From: JBHEKP01 sp041859375
GTDB taxonomy: Bacteria > Hydrogenedentota > Hydrogenedentia > Hydrogenedentales > CAITNO01
Length of the DNA stretch: 29,298 bases
Direction of reading: 5' to 3'
Assembly: GCA_041859375.1 (NCBI GenBank)
Contig: JBHEKP010000055.1
Coordinates: forward strand, 1 to 29,298
Part shown: positions 1 through 8,073 of the stretch, one piece after another
Layout: every line of letters starts with the position of its first letter
How positions within the stretch are numbered: position 1 is the stretch's first letter
Program-made: the position numbers and the translations under genes
Notes under the pieces: generated by a model
Databases searched by the model: none
Told to the model about the DNA's origin: nothing
The model's input: the letters and a program-made list of their open reading frames with translations, nothing else

Positions 1-1480
1 GGTAAAGGTGGTCGAGGGCAGGGATTCGGTTACGGGTTTTTCAGGTGTGGTGGTTCTTTCCAAACATGCTCAGGCGATGGGTTTGTTTGCCGACGCGGAG
101 CGTCACCTTGGGTGGGTGAAGGAGCGTCGCCGGGGCCGTTCGGTGAGTTCGATGCTGTTTGACCTGATGATGGTTCCGTGCGCGGGCGGGGAGTGCATAG
201 ATGATTTGGCGGCGCTGGGTGCGGATGGGGGGCTTCGCCGTCTTCTGGGGCGCACGGTGATGGCGCCGTCGACGGCGCATGATTTCCTGCGGACCATTGG
301 TCCGGCGGGTCTGGAGGACCTTTCGGCGGTGCGTCGGGGCCAGTTGCGCCATGCCTCGAAGGCCCTGGGGGTGCGTGAGGCGACGCTGGACTGCGACGCC
401 TCGCTGTTTTTGTCCAAGGCCCAACGGGCGCAGCGCAGCTACAAGGGCGAGCGGGGATGGTTTCCCATGCTGGCGTTCTGCCCGGAGCTGGGCATGGTGG
501 TTCACGACGATTTCCGCCAGGGCAACGCCCCGCCGCAGTCGGACGCCGTGGACTTCCTCAAGCAGTCGGTGGCGCAGCTTCCGGACGGGCTGGAACAGGT
601 GTGCGTGCGCTCCGATTCGGCGTGGTACCAGGCGGCTCTCCTGGATTACTGCCACGGGCAGGGGTACAAGTTCGCGGTCACGGCGGACTTGGACGAGGCG
701 GTGAAGTCCGCCCTTTTGGAGGCGTGCGACGCGCCGTGGGTCCCGCTCGACGTCCCGCCGGACACCGGGGACGGGGATGACTCCCCGCGCCAGTGGGCCT
801 GCGAGTGGGTGCACACGCTCAACGGCTCGAAGCATCCGTACCGCCTCGTGCTCCTGCGCCGGGAGCGGCGGCAGGGCGACCTGTTCGAGGGCATGTACTC
901 GTACGGCGCGATCATCACCAACCGCAACGACTTGACCACGGGGGAGCTGGTCCGCTGGCACCGGCAGCGCTGCAACTGTGAGAACCACATCAAGGAACTC
1001 AAGCACGGCTTCGGGCTGGCCTCGCTGCCGTCGGGCAGTTTCTTCGTCAATGCCGTCCACCTGCGCGTCATGACGCTCGCCTTCAACCTCATCGCCTCGC
1101 TGAAAAGAACCGTGCTGCCAAAGTCCTGGGCCGGGCACACGCTCAAAACGCTGCGTTTCCGGCTTTTGGGCGTTCCGGCGCTGGTGGTGCGCCATGCGCG
1201 GCGGCTGCAGGTCCGGCTGTCACGCCACTGGCCGTGGCGGGACGTGCTGGCGCCCCTTTTGGCATAACTAAAAGCCGCTTGTCTCCCGCCCAACACCACC
1301 GGTCTGCCTGCACGTAAAAAAAACGTAAACATTGGCCAAAAACGGACCCAAAACCGCCTCTCGCCTGGCCGCAAAGGACAATCTGCCCGACGCGGCCTGT
1401 GAAAATACGCAGACAGACATCAAAAACGCACCCAAGACTCCCGCCCAAACGGTCTACTGCCCCCTTATCCGGCGATTAGG
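1..1480 (+). mobile_element. IS1380-like insertion sequence, right end inferred near 1480
   Basis: The element contains the transposase gene and about 210 bases of 3' non-coding sequence. The right end is inferred from two signs. Base composition drops sharply at about 1480-1500. A short sequence ending ATTAGG (1475-1480) resembles the TTAGG-type ends known for IS1380 relatives such as ISEcp1. The left end lies outside the window, so neither the inverted repeat nor a target duplication can be confirmed. Confidence 0.4.
8..1267 (+). CDS. IS1380-type DDE transposase, probably missing its first residues
   Basis: This gene encodes a cut-and-paste transposase that binds the ends of its own insertion sequence. 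The protein shows the RNase H-like DDE plan: an aspartate in TLDCDAS (residues 128-130), an aspartate in RSDSAWY (203), and a glutamate in RCNCENHIKEL (325). The last lies in the YxxR/CENxIKELK-like block typical of IS1380/IS4 relatives. The N-terminal VTGFSG and STAHDFLR blocks also fit the IS1380 family. The visible length is 419 aa, near the short end of the family. The frame is open to the left edge and the GTG at 8 has no separated Shine-Dalgarno, so the true start probably lies a few codons outside the window. No frameshift or internal stop is seen, so the enzyme may be active. Its right neighbours are lower in G+C, which suggests a mobile or acquired region. Confidence 0.88.
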   Translation: MVEGRDSVTGFSGVVVLSKHAQAMGLFADAERHLGWVKERRRGRSVSSMLFDLMMVPCAGGECIDDLAALGADGGLRRLLGRTVMAPSTAHDFLRTIGPAGLEDLSAVRRGQLRHASKALGVREATLDCDASLFLSKAQRAQRSYKGERGWFPMLAFCPELGMVVHDDFRQGNAPPQSDAVDFLKQSVAQLPDGLEQVCVRSDSAWYQAALLDYCHGQGYKFAVTADLDEAVKSALLEACDAPWVPLDVPPDTGDGDDSPRQWACEWVHTLNGSKHPYRLVLLRRERRQGDLFEGMYSYGAIITNRNDLTTGELVRWHRQRCNCENHIKELKHGFGLASLPSGSFFVNAVHLRVMTLAFNLIASLKRTVLPKSWAGHTLKTLRFRLLGVPALVVRHARRLQVRLSRHWPWRDVLAPLLA

Positions 1481-1565
1481 GATAGATCATGCCTGTTTTA
1501 AAAAGAGGGATGGATTTGATAAAGTAGAAATTCAATCAGTTCGGGAATTTTTCGGGAGACATAAA
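1268..1565. other. Gene-free stretch: IS tail and comM leader
   Basis: The first part (to about 1480) is G+C-rich and matches the transposase in style; the rest is A+T-richer and leads into comM. I see no convincing promoter hexamer pair, hairpin terminator or RNA gene. An open frame continues through it without family similarity and is not taken as coding. Confidence 0.5.
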
Positions 1566-3188
1566 ATGGGCAAGAGAAACGAACTTTTTAAACAAAAACA
1601 CCAGCATCTTCTTGAACGAGATCACACCCTTTTCAGCGGGGTTCTTTACGGACTTGAAGGCAGGCGGGTGGAACTTAGAGCCAGGGCGATAGAAATATTG
1701 GATGAAGCCCTAAACGTTATGTCTGCCGTCACGATTACCGGGATGGCAAGGGGGATTGTGCATGAAAGTGTTTTGCGCATAGATGCCGCTTTCAAAAAGC
1801 TCAAAATACCCAAATCCCCCGTTGAAATTCTGATCGACCTCTCTCCGGCGGATTTGCCGAAGGACGGGACTTGGCTTGATTTGCCGATAGCAATCATAGC
1901 GCTTCAAGCGGCGGGGATCCTTCCAGACTTAAAAGAAGTATCTGAAGAAAAGTTTCTCGTGATGGGGGAAGTGGGGATACATGGTGATGTGCGAAGGGTT
2001 CCCGGTGTTTTATCTCTTGTCAGGATGACAAAGCCCGGCCAGGCTATTATTTTGCCGGCTGGCAATGAGCGGGAAGCCTCACTTATGGCAGCCACGCCTG
2101 GTCATGAAGGCACGGCGATATGCCCCGTTTCGACCCTTCAACAGGTAATAGATTATTTTCATGGCAAGGAGCCTCTGCCTAATGCCCTTGCTCAAAGAAT
2201 TGAATACGAGTCTGTCATTGAAAAGGCTCCTGACATTGGCCGGATAAAAGGACAGGCAAGGGCGAAAGAGGCCGCATTGATCGCTGCGGCTGGCGGGCAT
2301 AATCTTCTTTTGATCGGACCTCCCGGGGAAGGCAAAACACTTCTTGCCAATTCGATCTCCGGGATATTGCCGCGATTGTCGAGGCAGGAGGCGGTCGATA
2401 TAACGGCTATTTATTCGGCGTGCGGTGAGTTGAAAGAAGACGGGATGGTCGTTCACAGAAGACCGTTTCGATCCATTCACCATACAATAACCAAACCCGG
2501 ACTTGTTGGCGGCGGTTCAGGGATCCCAACCCCCGGTGAAATAACCCGAGCCCATCTTGGGGTCCTGTTTCTTGACGAACTTCCCGAATTTTCCCCTTCG
2601 ACTTTAGAAGCGCTGAGGCAGCCAATAGAAGATGGCGTTGTACGCATAGCCCGTGTGGGGGCAAGCGTGGAATATCCAAGCAGGTTCACTCTTGTTGCGG
2701 CCATGAATCCCTGCCCGTGCGGTTATTACGGGGACGAACGTTGTCGTTGCACCGACAAAGACGTAAAGCGCTATCAGAACAGAATCAGCGGGCCGATCCT
2801 AGACAGAATTGATCTGAAAGTTGAGATGGAATCCTTGAGCACAGACGAGCGTTTTGCCACTCCTGACAGGGAGATGACATCCGAATTCCGCGCACGTGTG
2901 GAGATTGCCCGGAAAAGACAAAACAGCCGTTATGAGGCCAAAGGCATCCCATTTAACGCGGCAATACCCGGCGGCCATGTTTTGGACTATTGCGCGTTTT
3001 CCGATGGCGCGATCAATCATTACCGGTGCATGGTGGACAGGAATAGAATAACAACCCGATCTATGGACAGATTGGCCAGAGTGGCAAGAACCGTGGCTGA
3101 TATTTACAATTCAGACATGGTTGAGCCCCCCCATCTTGACAAGGCGGCCTCTTATGTCCTGCCGGGGCTGCTTAAGGTCCTCTTCTGA
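1566..3188 (+). CDS. comM: ComM/YifB-family Mg-chelatase-like AAA+ ATPase
   Basis: This is a predicted cytoplasmic hexameric AAA+ ATPase. ComM family members act as branch-migration helicases that help integrate single-stranded DNA during natural transformation. The 540-aa product has the N-terminal ChlI/Lon-like domain (about 25-200, with ESVLRIDAAFKKL and LSPADLPKDG). Walker A is GPPGEGKT (251-258) and Walker B is LFLDELPEF (334-342). A CPCG...CRC cysteine cluster lies at 383-395, DRID at 413-416, and the C-terminal chelatase domain ends near 540. The ATG at 1566 is preferred over the upstream open frame because a GGGAGA Shine-Dalgarno sits just before it and family similarity begins only after it. 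About 20 N-terminal residues exceed the usual length. The gene is lower in G+C than the rest of the window and begins about 85 bases after the inferred IS end, consistent with transfer. Confidence 0.9.
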   Translation: MGKRNELFKQKHQHLLERDHTLFSGVLYGLEGRRVELRARAIEILDEALNVMSAVTITGMARGIVHESVLRIDAAFKKLKIPKSPVEILIDLSPADLPKDGTWLDLPIAIIALQAAGILPDLKEVSEEKFLVMGEVGIHGDVRRVPGVLSLVRMTKPGQAIILPAGNEREASLMAATPGHEGTAICPVSTLQQVIDYFHGKEPLPNALAQRIEYESVIEKAPDIGRIKGQARAKEAALIAAAGGHNLLLIGPPGEGKTLLANSISGILPRLSRQEAVDITAIYSACGELKEDGMVVHRRPFRSIHHTITKPGLVGGGSGIPTPGEITRAHLGVLFLDELPEFSPSTLEALRQPIEDGVVRIARVGASVEYPSRFTLVAAMNPCPCGYYGDERCRCTDKDVKRYQNRISGPILDRIDLKVEMESLSTDERFATPDREMTSEFRARVEIARKRQNSRYEAKGIPFNAAIPGGHVLDYCAFSDGAINHYRCMVDRNRITTRSMDRLARVARTVADIYNSDMVEPPHLDKAASYVLPGLLKVLF

Positions 3189-3278
3189 CAGTCACCAAAT
3201 AATATGATGTGTGAGACAATCCTGCCCCGCCGTCATGTTCATAGATAACTTTTTCCATCAACAGGCCACAGATTGCGG

Positions 3279-4175
3279 CTATATCTTGTCCTGAACCGCA
3301 TCAAGGAAGTCGTATTCATGGACCAGCAGAACCGGGCGTCCTTTCTCGATCCTCAGCCGCATGGCCGCTTCGACTTTGCGTCCATAGCATGCATACGCCC
3401 AGCAGGGGTTTCCGCCGGAACCGATCACCAGATAATCCAGATCGTTCACCACTGAATCGTAGACCAGCCCGCCCATGTCCAAGACCGTTTGTTTTAGGTC
3501 GCTCCGCAGGTAGCGCTTGAAAGCCCCGGTAAAACAGAACGCCCGTCCCTCAAAATCGACATCCGGACAGACCGCACAGACTCCTTGAATGGTTAATCTG
3601 GCGGGATCCAGCGCCTTATGATCCGAACCCACAGGGGTTATCGGATCGAAGTTGGCGAAAAAGGACATTAGTGTCTCATGCTCAGGCAGTGAAATCTTCC
3701 CGTCTTTAAGAACCGCCATTACAAGCGCCGCAATTTCCGTGAAAGGCCATAGTTTGCTGAGGTGTTCATGCTCATCCAACCAGTTAGAAAGGCCCTTCAA
3801 CTCTTCCGGTGTTATAACGCCGTCTGCTGTTATGCCACCCAGGATTCCATGTAACCGCTGCAATTCAACGGTTAATTTCCCGAAATAGTCGGCTTGTGAA
3901 AAACGACCGCAAAGCCAGATGATATCCTGCCGGTCTTCAACGGACAGGCGTTGCTCTTTCACAAAAATTGTTGCCCTGCCGATCAGTTCATCGAATGGCT
4001 CGCGTCCTTTGAGTTCCGCATATTCATTGATCCATGCCTGCAGGAGTCTTAGTTCTTCCGGGCTGATGTCATTGTCAATCGCGATGCCTTCAAGGACACC
4101 CATCAGAGAATTTATGGCTTTCTCAACCCGTTGCTTGGTCGTGAACCGGTAGTATTCAGCTTGATCCAAATCCAT
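3279..4175 (-). CDS. BRCT-domain protein with duplicated N-terminal helical repeat
   Basis: The 298-aa protein ends in a BRCT domain (about 206-295). Recognisable parts are FEGRAFCFTGAF, DMGGLVYDSVVNDLDYLVIG and a final hydrophobic strand before YDFLDAV. BRCT domains of this DNA-ligase/RFC type bind DNA ends or phosphopeptides. The N-terminal part contains two copies of a helical repeat (about 21-93 and 106-175). These share patterns such as GxLxGIxxDxxIxPEEL, followed by a conserved PF-E/D, reminiscent of TerB or EF-hand-like helical modules. No catalytic domain is visible. The start at 4175 has an AGGGGA Shine-Dalgarno 8 bases away and a good promoter upstream. The gene converges on comM and shares its lower G+C. 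A role in DNA metabolism is inferred; partners are unknown. Confidence 0.75.
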   Translation of the reverse strand: MDLDQAEYYRFTTKQRVEKAINSLMGVLEGIAIDNDISPEELRLLQAWINEYAELKGREPFDELIGRATIFVKEQRLSVEDRQDIIWLCGRFSQADYFGKLTVELQRLHGILGGITADGVITPEELKGLSNWLDEHEHLSKLWPFTEIAALVMAVLKDGKISLPEHETLMSFFANFDPITPVGSDHKALDPARLTIQGVCAVCPDVDFEGRAFCFTGAFKRYLRSDLKQTVLDMGGLVYDSVVNDLDYLVIGSGGNPCWAYACYGRKVEAAMRLRIEKGRPVLLVHEYDFLDAVQDKI

Positions 4176-4211
4176 GGCACTGTTCCCCTGTCATATTTCG
4201 AAGGTGTTTCC

Positions 4212-4240
4212 AGAGTACAGGGTTTTGGGCATCATGTCAA
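4212..4240 (-). promoter_or_regulatory. Sigma-70-type promoter for the BRCT gene
   Basis: On the minus strand, TTGACA (4240-4235) is followed after 17 bases by TACTCT (4217-4212). The -35 is perfect and the spacing ideal; the -10 is weaker. Transcription would start about 30 bases before the BRCT start codon. Confidence 0.5.
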
Positions 4241-4256
4241 AAAAGCCGATGTCCCC

Positions 4257-4886
4257 TCATCTCAAATGTATTGGCAAATGCTCCTGGGAATTGCAGAAAA
4301 GGATGCTCCGTCGCTCCGTGCCCGCGCGCCAGCAATGGATGCCCGTGTCGCCGGTTCTCAAGTGAAGGCGCTCTTCGAGCGGAAGCCCGAGAAAGCACTG
4401 AAAGAGCATGTCAATCATCTGGCCGTGGGAGACGATCAGGATGCGCCGCCCGGCTGTTTTTTGGCCCGGCAGGCTTGACCAGAACAGTTCGGCCCGTGCG
4501 CGGAGCGCGATGAGCGTCTCGCCTCCCTCGACGGTTTCGCCGGGCGCGCACCGGCGCAAAAGCCCCTTTGATCGCGCCTCTTCCCTTATCATGCCGGCCA
4601 GCACCCCGTTGTTTCTTTCCATTAACGCATCGTCATGCTCCACGGCCACCCCCGTCCGTCCGGCGATCTCGTCCGCAGTCATCGCCGCCCGTGACAGCGT
4701 GCTGGAAATGATTCTGTCGGGCGGAAAGGTTTGGGCAATCCAGTCCGCGGCGAGGCGGGCCTGTTCAAGCCCCTTTTTACTGAGGGGGGTGTCAAGGCGG
4801 CCCTCGCATATCGCCGGCACCGACACGTCAGCCGTTGACTGCCCGTGCCGCATGACCAGGTATTCGGTGTGCCTGTGGCCGTCCAT
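4257..4886 (-). CDS. Histidine phosphatase family protein (phosphoglycerate mutase-like)
   Basis: This is a predicted cytoplasmic phosphohydrolase or mutase that works through a phosphohistidine. In the 209-aa product the catalytic RHG motif is at 13-15 (VMRHGQST), with the nucleophile His14. Arg66 in STLSRA, Glu90 in LMERNNG and His154 in VSHGQM complete the expected active site. The length matches small single-domain members such as CobC/GpmB/PhoE relatives; the substrate cannot be read from sequence. The ATG at 4884-4886 lies three bases after the upstream propeller gene's stop. Its GGGG Shine-Dalgarno overlaps that gene's end, so it is the last gene of a coupled three-gene unit. It is the only one of the three without an export signal. 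Confidence 0.85.
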   Translation of the reverse strand: MDGHRHTEYLVMRHGQSTADVSVPAICEGRLDTPLSKKGLEQARLAADWIAQTFPPDRIISSTLSRAAMTADEIAGRTGVAVEHDDALMERNNGVLAGMIREEARSKGLLRRCAPGETVEGGETLIALRARAELFWSSLPGQKTAGRRILIVSHGQMIDMLFQCFLGLPLEERLHLRTGDTGIHCWRAGTERRSILFCNSQEHLPIHLR

Positions 4887-4889
4887 TTT

Positions 4890-6119
4890 TTACCCCTGCG
4901 GAACCCATCTCGGATGGTCTGCGCCGCTGTCTTCGACGCCCCTGGTGAGCATGCGCGGGCTGGAGCCGTCGGCGGCGGCCAGCCAGAGGGCGGGGGAGCC
5001 GCCTGTTTCGGCGCGGCAGAAGAGAATCCATTTGCCGTCGGGGGACTCGCACTGCCGGAAGTCCCACACGGGCGGGTCGGAGGAGGTGAGCCGGGTGACC
5101 GCCCCGTCACGGGGGGATATGCGGCAGATTTCCACGCCGCCGCGCGCCTGCTCCGGTTTGAAGTCGCGGTTGAAGTGATCCGTGTCGGGGCGCTGCGCCT
5201 GGTATTCCCAGGGCACCCGCGAACCGGGCAGCCTGCGGGCGCAGAGGACGGCCCCGTCCCGGGTCCACACCGGGGTGTTGGAGCCGCCGCCCCGGTTGTT
5301 GGCGGGGCCATAGGTGGCGGCAAACCACAGGGCCTGCCCTTCGGTGAGCAGGCGCATTTCCGAACCGTCCGGGCGGCAGAGGCAGAGGTCCGCCCAGTCG
5401 TGGCCGGGGTCGGTTTTATAGAGGCAGTCCTGAAATGCCAGCCATTCCCCGTCGGGCGACCAGCAGGGGCAGAAGTAGAGATGATCGGGGTGCCCCGCCA
5501 CGAGGGTTCTGCCGCCGCCCTCCGTGTCGCAGGTCCAGACCTGGTAGCCGGAGGGGCTGGCGAGGTGGTAGGCCACCCGCTTTCCGTCGGGGCTGAGGCT
5601 GAAGCCGTAGGGCAGTCCCTCGCCCATGCGGGTGAATTCCCGCGCGTCCGTGCCGTCGAGGTTCATGTTGTAGGTCTGGCCGCCGCCGTCGCGCACCACC
5701 TGCACCAGCATGCGCCCGTCCCTGAGCAGCAGTTGCGGCGTGTAGAAGACGGCGAGCCGGTCCTTCGCGGCGATTTCCTCCAGCGCACCCGTGTCCAGGT
5801 TGTGGATCCACAGGCGGGTCGGCGTCTTGTGGTAGTACTGGTCGAAGGGCTTTCCCGGCCCGTCGCGGCGGGGTTCCATGCTGAGCATGAGCACGCGCCC
5901 GTCCGGAAAGAAGCCGCAGGGCTGCCAGGTGGCCTGGTTGGGCGCGTCCAGTTCCAGGCGGCGCAGTCCCGTCCCGTCGGCGTTCATCACAAAGGTGGCA
6001 CCCCTGGAGACGAAGAAAAAGCGTCCGGCGGGTTTGGCGCCATCGGCCGCGCGCGCAACAACTGGGGCGGCCAGGGCCAGCGCGGCAAGGCCGAGGAATT
6101 CGCGGCGGTTTGTCCTCAC
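4890..6119 (-). CDS. Tat-exported TolB-like beta-propeller protein
   Basis: The 409-aa product begins with a twin-arginine signal: NRREFLG at residues 4-10, then a hydrophobic stretch ending near ARA at about 24. It should therefore be folded before export. The mature part is built of WD/TolB-type blades, seen as repeated SPDGKRVAYHL (176-186), SPDGEWLAFQD (221-231) and SPDGKWILFCR (359-369). Each is followed by hydrophobic strands with acidic and glycine turns. It resembles the oligogalacturonate-lyase or TolB-like family, but no catalytic motif was identified, so a binding or enzymatic role is open. The start is GTG at 6119-6117, inside a GTGA overlap with the stop of the preceding gene. 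Longer upstream readings in this frame are shadow sequence of that gene. Confidence 0.75.
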   Translation of the reverse strand: MRTNRREFLGLAALALAAPVVARAADGAKPAGRFFFVSRGATFVMNADGTGLRRLELDAPNQATWQPCGFFPDGRVLMLSMEPRRDGPGKPFDQYYHKTPTRLWIHNLDTGALEEIAAKDRLAVFYTPQLLLRDGRMLVQVVRDGGGQTYNMNLDGTDAREFTRMGEGLPYGFSLSPDGKRVAYHLASPSGYQVWTCDTEGGGRTLVAGHPDHLYFCPCWSPDGEWLAFQDCLYKTDPGHDWADLCLCRPDGSEMRLLTEGQALWFAATYGPANNRGGGSNTPVWTRDGAVLCARRLPGSRVPWEYQAQRPDTDHFNRDFKPEQARGGVEICRISPRDGAVTRLTSSDPPVWDFRQCESPDGKWILFCRAETGGSPALWLAAADGSSPRMLTRGVEDSGADHPRWVPQG

Positions 6120-7657
6120 GGGGTGACCCGTATCAGCCGGTGGCCGTAAAACACCTGGCCGAACTGGTCGGTGGCGCGGACGGAGACGGTGTGGGTGCCG
6201 GGCGCGAGCCCGGCGGGCAGGAGCGCCTTCCAGAGGTGGCGGGTGGCGCTGGGCTCGTCCATGTCCCAGCCCCAGACGCCGTCGTGGCGGAAGGGGTTCA
6301 TCTTGTTCATGCGCGCGCATTCGGGGTCGACGCCCCGTGTCTGTTCCATCGGCGTCCAGGCGCCCCCCGGGCCCGCCCGCATCTCCAGTTTGCACCGGTC
6401 GGAGCCCGCAAAAAAGTTGACCAGCACCCCCGTCTCCGGCAGGGCCGCCGCGGCGGCCTCGTTGGGCATGTACAGGTTCATCTGGTAGTCTGCGGGCCTG
6501 CGGGCGCACTTCCAGCGCAGGCGGTAGTCCGCGCCGTCGAAGGAAAGGACCGCATAGCCGTTGGGTGTGCCGTCGTTCATGAGCGCGTGGGGTATGCCCG
6601 TCTCGTCCGGCTCGCCGCACCACCAGGAGCCGGAGACGGCCCCCGCGGCGTAGTGGTGGTGGGTGCCGCCGCCCATCCAGCCCTTTTTGGCGTCCATGAA
6701 CACGTGGAACTGCTCGTGGATGTGGCCCGCGATGGAGAAGGTGCGCGGGTGTTTTGCGAACAGGACCGACATTTCGCGCACGTTTTTCACCGCGTGCAGG
6801 GGGACGTGCATCATCATCACCACGAGTTTTTCGGGCGGCACAAACTGGAGGAGGTTGCGGACGAAACCGATGTCCTGATCGGAGAAGCGGTTCTCCGATT
6901 TTCCGGAGGCGTCAAAGGCGATGTTTTTGAAGGCGATGAACACAACATCGCCGTGCATGAAGGCGTAGGTGGGGGGGCCGAACCAGCGCTCGAAGGTTTC
7001 GTCGGCGTACTGGTCGCCCGTTGCGCCCCGGTCATGGTCGTGGTTGCCGAACACGTGCCACCAGGGGATGCCGGCCTGGCCCTCAGCGGCGCTCACCTCC
7101 CGGAACAGGGCGGGATCATCCGCCACGATGTCACCAAGGTTCACCCCAAAGGCCGCGTCCGTGCCGATGAGCTCGGGAACCACGTCCCGGGCGACATAGT
7201 CCGCCTCGGCCAGTCCGCGCGCCTGGGTGTCCGCGAAGAGGATCACGTCGAACCTGCCGGGCTCCGGTTTCGGGATCAGGGGAAAGTCAATGGAGGCGGG
7301 CAGCGGCCCCGTGGGCGCGACACCATCGGCGGAGGAGGACGGGGAGCCCGCCGGCTTGTGGAGGTAAAAAAAACGGGTGCGGTTGCAGCCGTCCACCGGA
7401 ACGGCGAAGCCGGAGGGCTTGATGACGAAAAAGGCGGTGTCATCCCCGGCGGGCAGGGTCCAGCGGCCCTCCCCGTCGGTGGCGGCCACCTCCCGCCCGT
7501 TTGACACCAGCACCCCCGCGAGCCCCCGCTCCCCGGAGTCCCGCGCGCCGTTGCCGTTGGCGTCCGCGTACACCGTGCCCGAGGCGTTTTCCGCCAGCGC
7601 CCAGGGTGAAATGAGCGCCGCCAGCGCGGGAAGCAAAAGGATGGAAATCCCTCTCAT
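6116..7657 (-). CDS. Secreted calcineurin-like phosphoesterase with N- and C-terminal accessory domains
   Basis: This is a predicted exported dimetal phosphohydrolase of 513 aa. A Sec signal peptide covers about residues 1-22. It is followed by an SdrD/metallophos_N-like beta domain (about 25-100) with a calcium-loop-like DANGNGARDSGE. The catalytic domain shows FADTQ (142-145), GD (175-176), GNHD (204-207), MMHVPLH (His284) and GHIH (311-314). The first motif is DxQ rather than DxH, as seen in some members of this subfamily. A C-terminal beta domain (about 330-513) resembles metallophos_C. The substrate is unknown. The ATG at 7657 has AGGAG 9 bases upstream. It heads a unit with the propeller (4-base overlap) and the histidine phosphatase. 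A terminator hairpin lies only about 45 bases upstream. Confidence 0.88.
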   Translation of the reverse strand: MRGISILLLPALAALISPWALAENASGTVYADANGNGARDSGERGLAGVLVSNGREVAATDGEGRWTLPAGDDTAFFVIKPSGFAVPVDGCNRTRFFYLHKPAGSPSSSADGVAPTGPLPASIDFPLIPKPEPGRFDVILFADTQARGLAEADYVARDVVPELIGTDAAFGVNLGDIVADDPALFREVSAAEGQAGIPWWHVFGNHDHDRGATGDQYADETFERWFGPPTYAFMHGDVVFIAFKNIAFDASGKSENRFSDQDIGFVRNLLQFVPPEKLVVMMMHVPLHAVKNVREMSVLFAKHPRTFSIAGHIHEQFHVFMDAKKGWMGGGTHHHYAAGAVSGSWWCGEPDETGIPHALMNDGTPNGYAVLSFDGADYRLRWKCARRPADYQMNLYMPNEAAAAALPETGVLVNFFAGSDRCKLEMRAGPGGAWTPMEQTRGVDPECARMNKMNPFRHDGVWGWDMDEPSATRHLWKALLPAGLAPGTHTVSVRATDQFGQVFYGHRLIRVTP

Positions 7658-7702
7658 GGCCCGTTCTCCTCAGCCGTTTGGCGGGGGTGCCGCCGGGGGC
7701 GC

Positions 7703-7744
7703 AAAAAAAACGGCGGCACAACGCCATCCGCGCGTCGTGCCGCC
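7703..7744 (-). terminator. Rho-independent terminator after the 49-aa gene
   Basis: Read on the minus strand, a 13-bp stem (7744-7732 with 7724-7712, one G-U pair, 7-base loop) is followed by eight T residues (7710-7703). It lies about 42 bases after the stop of the 49-codon gene and about 45 bases before the phosphoesterase start, so it could also act as an attenuator for that operon. Confidence 0.85.
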
Positions 7745-7785
7745 CAGTGTCCAATGATGCCGCGCACAGCAACCCGGAACGGCGC

Positions 7786-7935
7786 TTACTCTTCCGATGC
7801 GCCGTCCGAGCCCTTGCCCTTTATGCCGGCCAGTTCCAGGACGAACCCGTAGGTCCGGTCCAGCACGCTGTCCACATCCACATTGACGTTGGTTTCGGCG
7901 GTTTTCACCGCGGATATCACGGCCAGGTGTTTCAT
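7786..7935 (-). CDS. Small protein of unknown function (49 aa)
   Basis: I do not recognise this protein. It begins MKHLAVISAVKTAETNVNVD and contains a VLELAGIKGKG segment with an acidic tail (SEE). It is soluble, without signal or membrane segment. Support for being a real gene comes from context. The ATG at 7935 has an AGGAAGGG Shine-Dalgarno, a TATAAT with an extended TGG lies about 60 bases upstream, and a strong terminator lies about 42 bases downstream. It therefore appears to be an independent transcription unit. The alternative is that the transcript is a small RNA and the reading frame incidental, but the well-placed Shine-Dalgarno argues for translation. Confidence 0.5.
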   Translation of the reverse strand: MKHLAVISAVKTAETNVNVDVDSVLDRTYGFVLELAGIKGKGSDGASEE

Positions 7936-7996
7936 GGTGCCCTTCCTGTTCTGTTTTGTTGCGCCCGCCCCGCGCCGGGGGGGCTTGCCGGGCGTC

Positions 7997-8002
7997 ATTA
8001 TA
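7997..8002 (-). promoter_or_regulatory. Extended -10 promoter for the 49-aa gene
   Basis: The minus strand reads TGGTATAAT, a perfect TATAAT (8002-7997) with the extended TGN motif. No good -35 is present; its place is taken by the T-tract of the hppA terminator. The leader would be about 55 bases. Confidence 0.55.
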
Positions 8003-8017
8003 CCACACCACCGCCAA

Positions 8018-8050
8018 AATAAAAGCCCCGCCGCGCTGCCGCGGCGGGGC
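8018..8050 (-). terminator. Rho-independent terminator of hppA
   Basis: On the minus strand, a perfect 11-bp G+C stem (8050-8040 with 8035-8025) with a 4-base loop is followed by TTTTATTTT. It starts about 24 bases after the hppA stop codon. Confidence 0.9.
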
Positions 8051-8073
8051 CGGAATCCGTCCGTGTGTTTGGA

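Noticed and set aside
4845..6149. A 434-codon plus-strand frame opposite the propeller gene
   Set aside because: No recognisable domain, antisense to a clear exported protein, and typical shadow composition.
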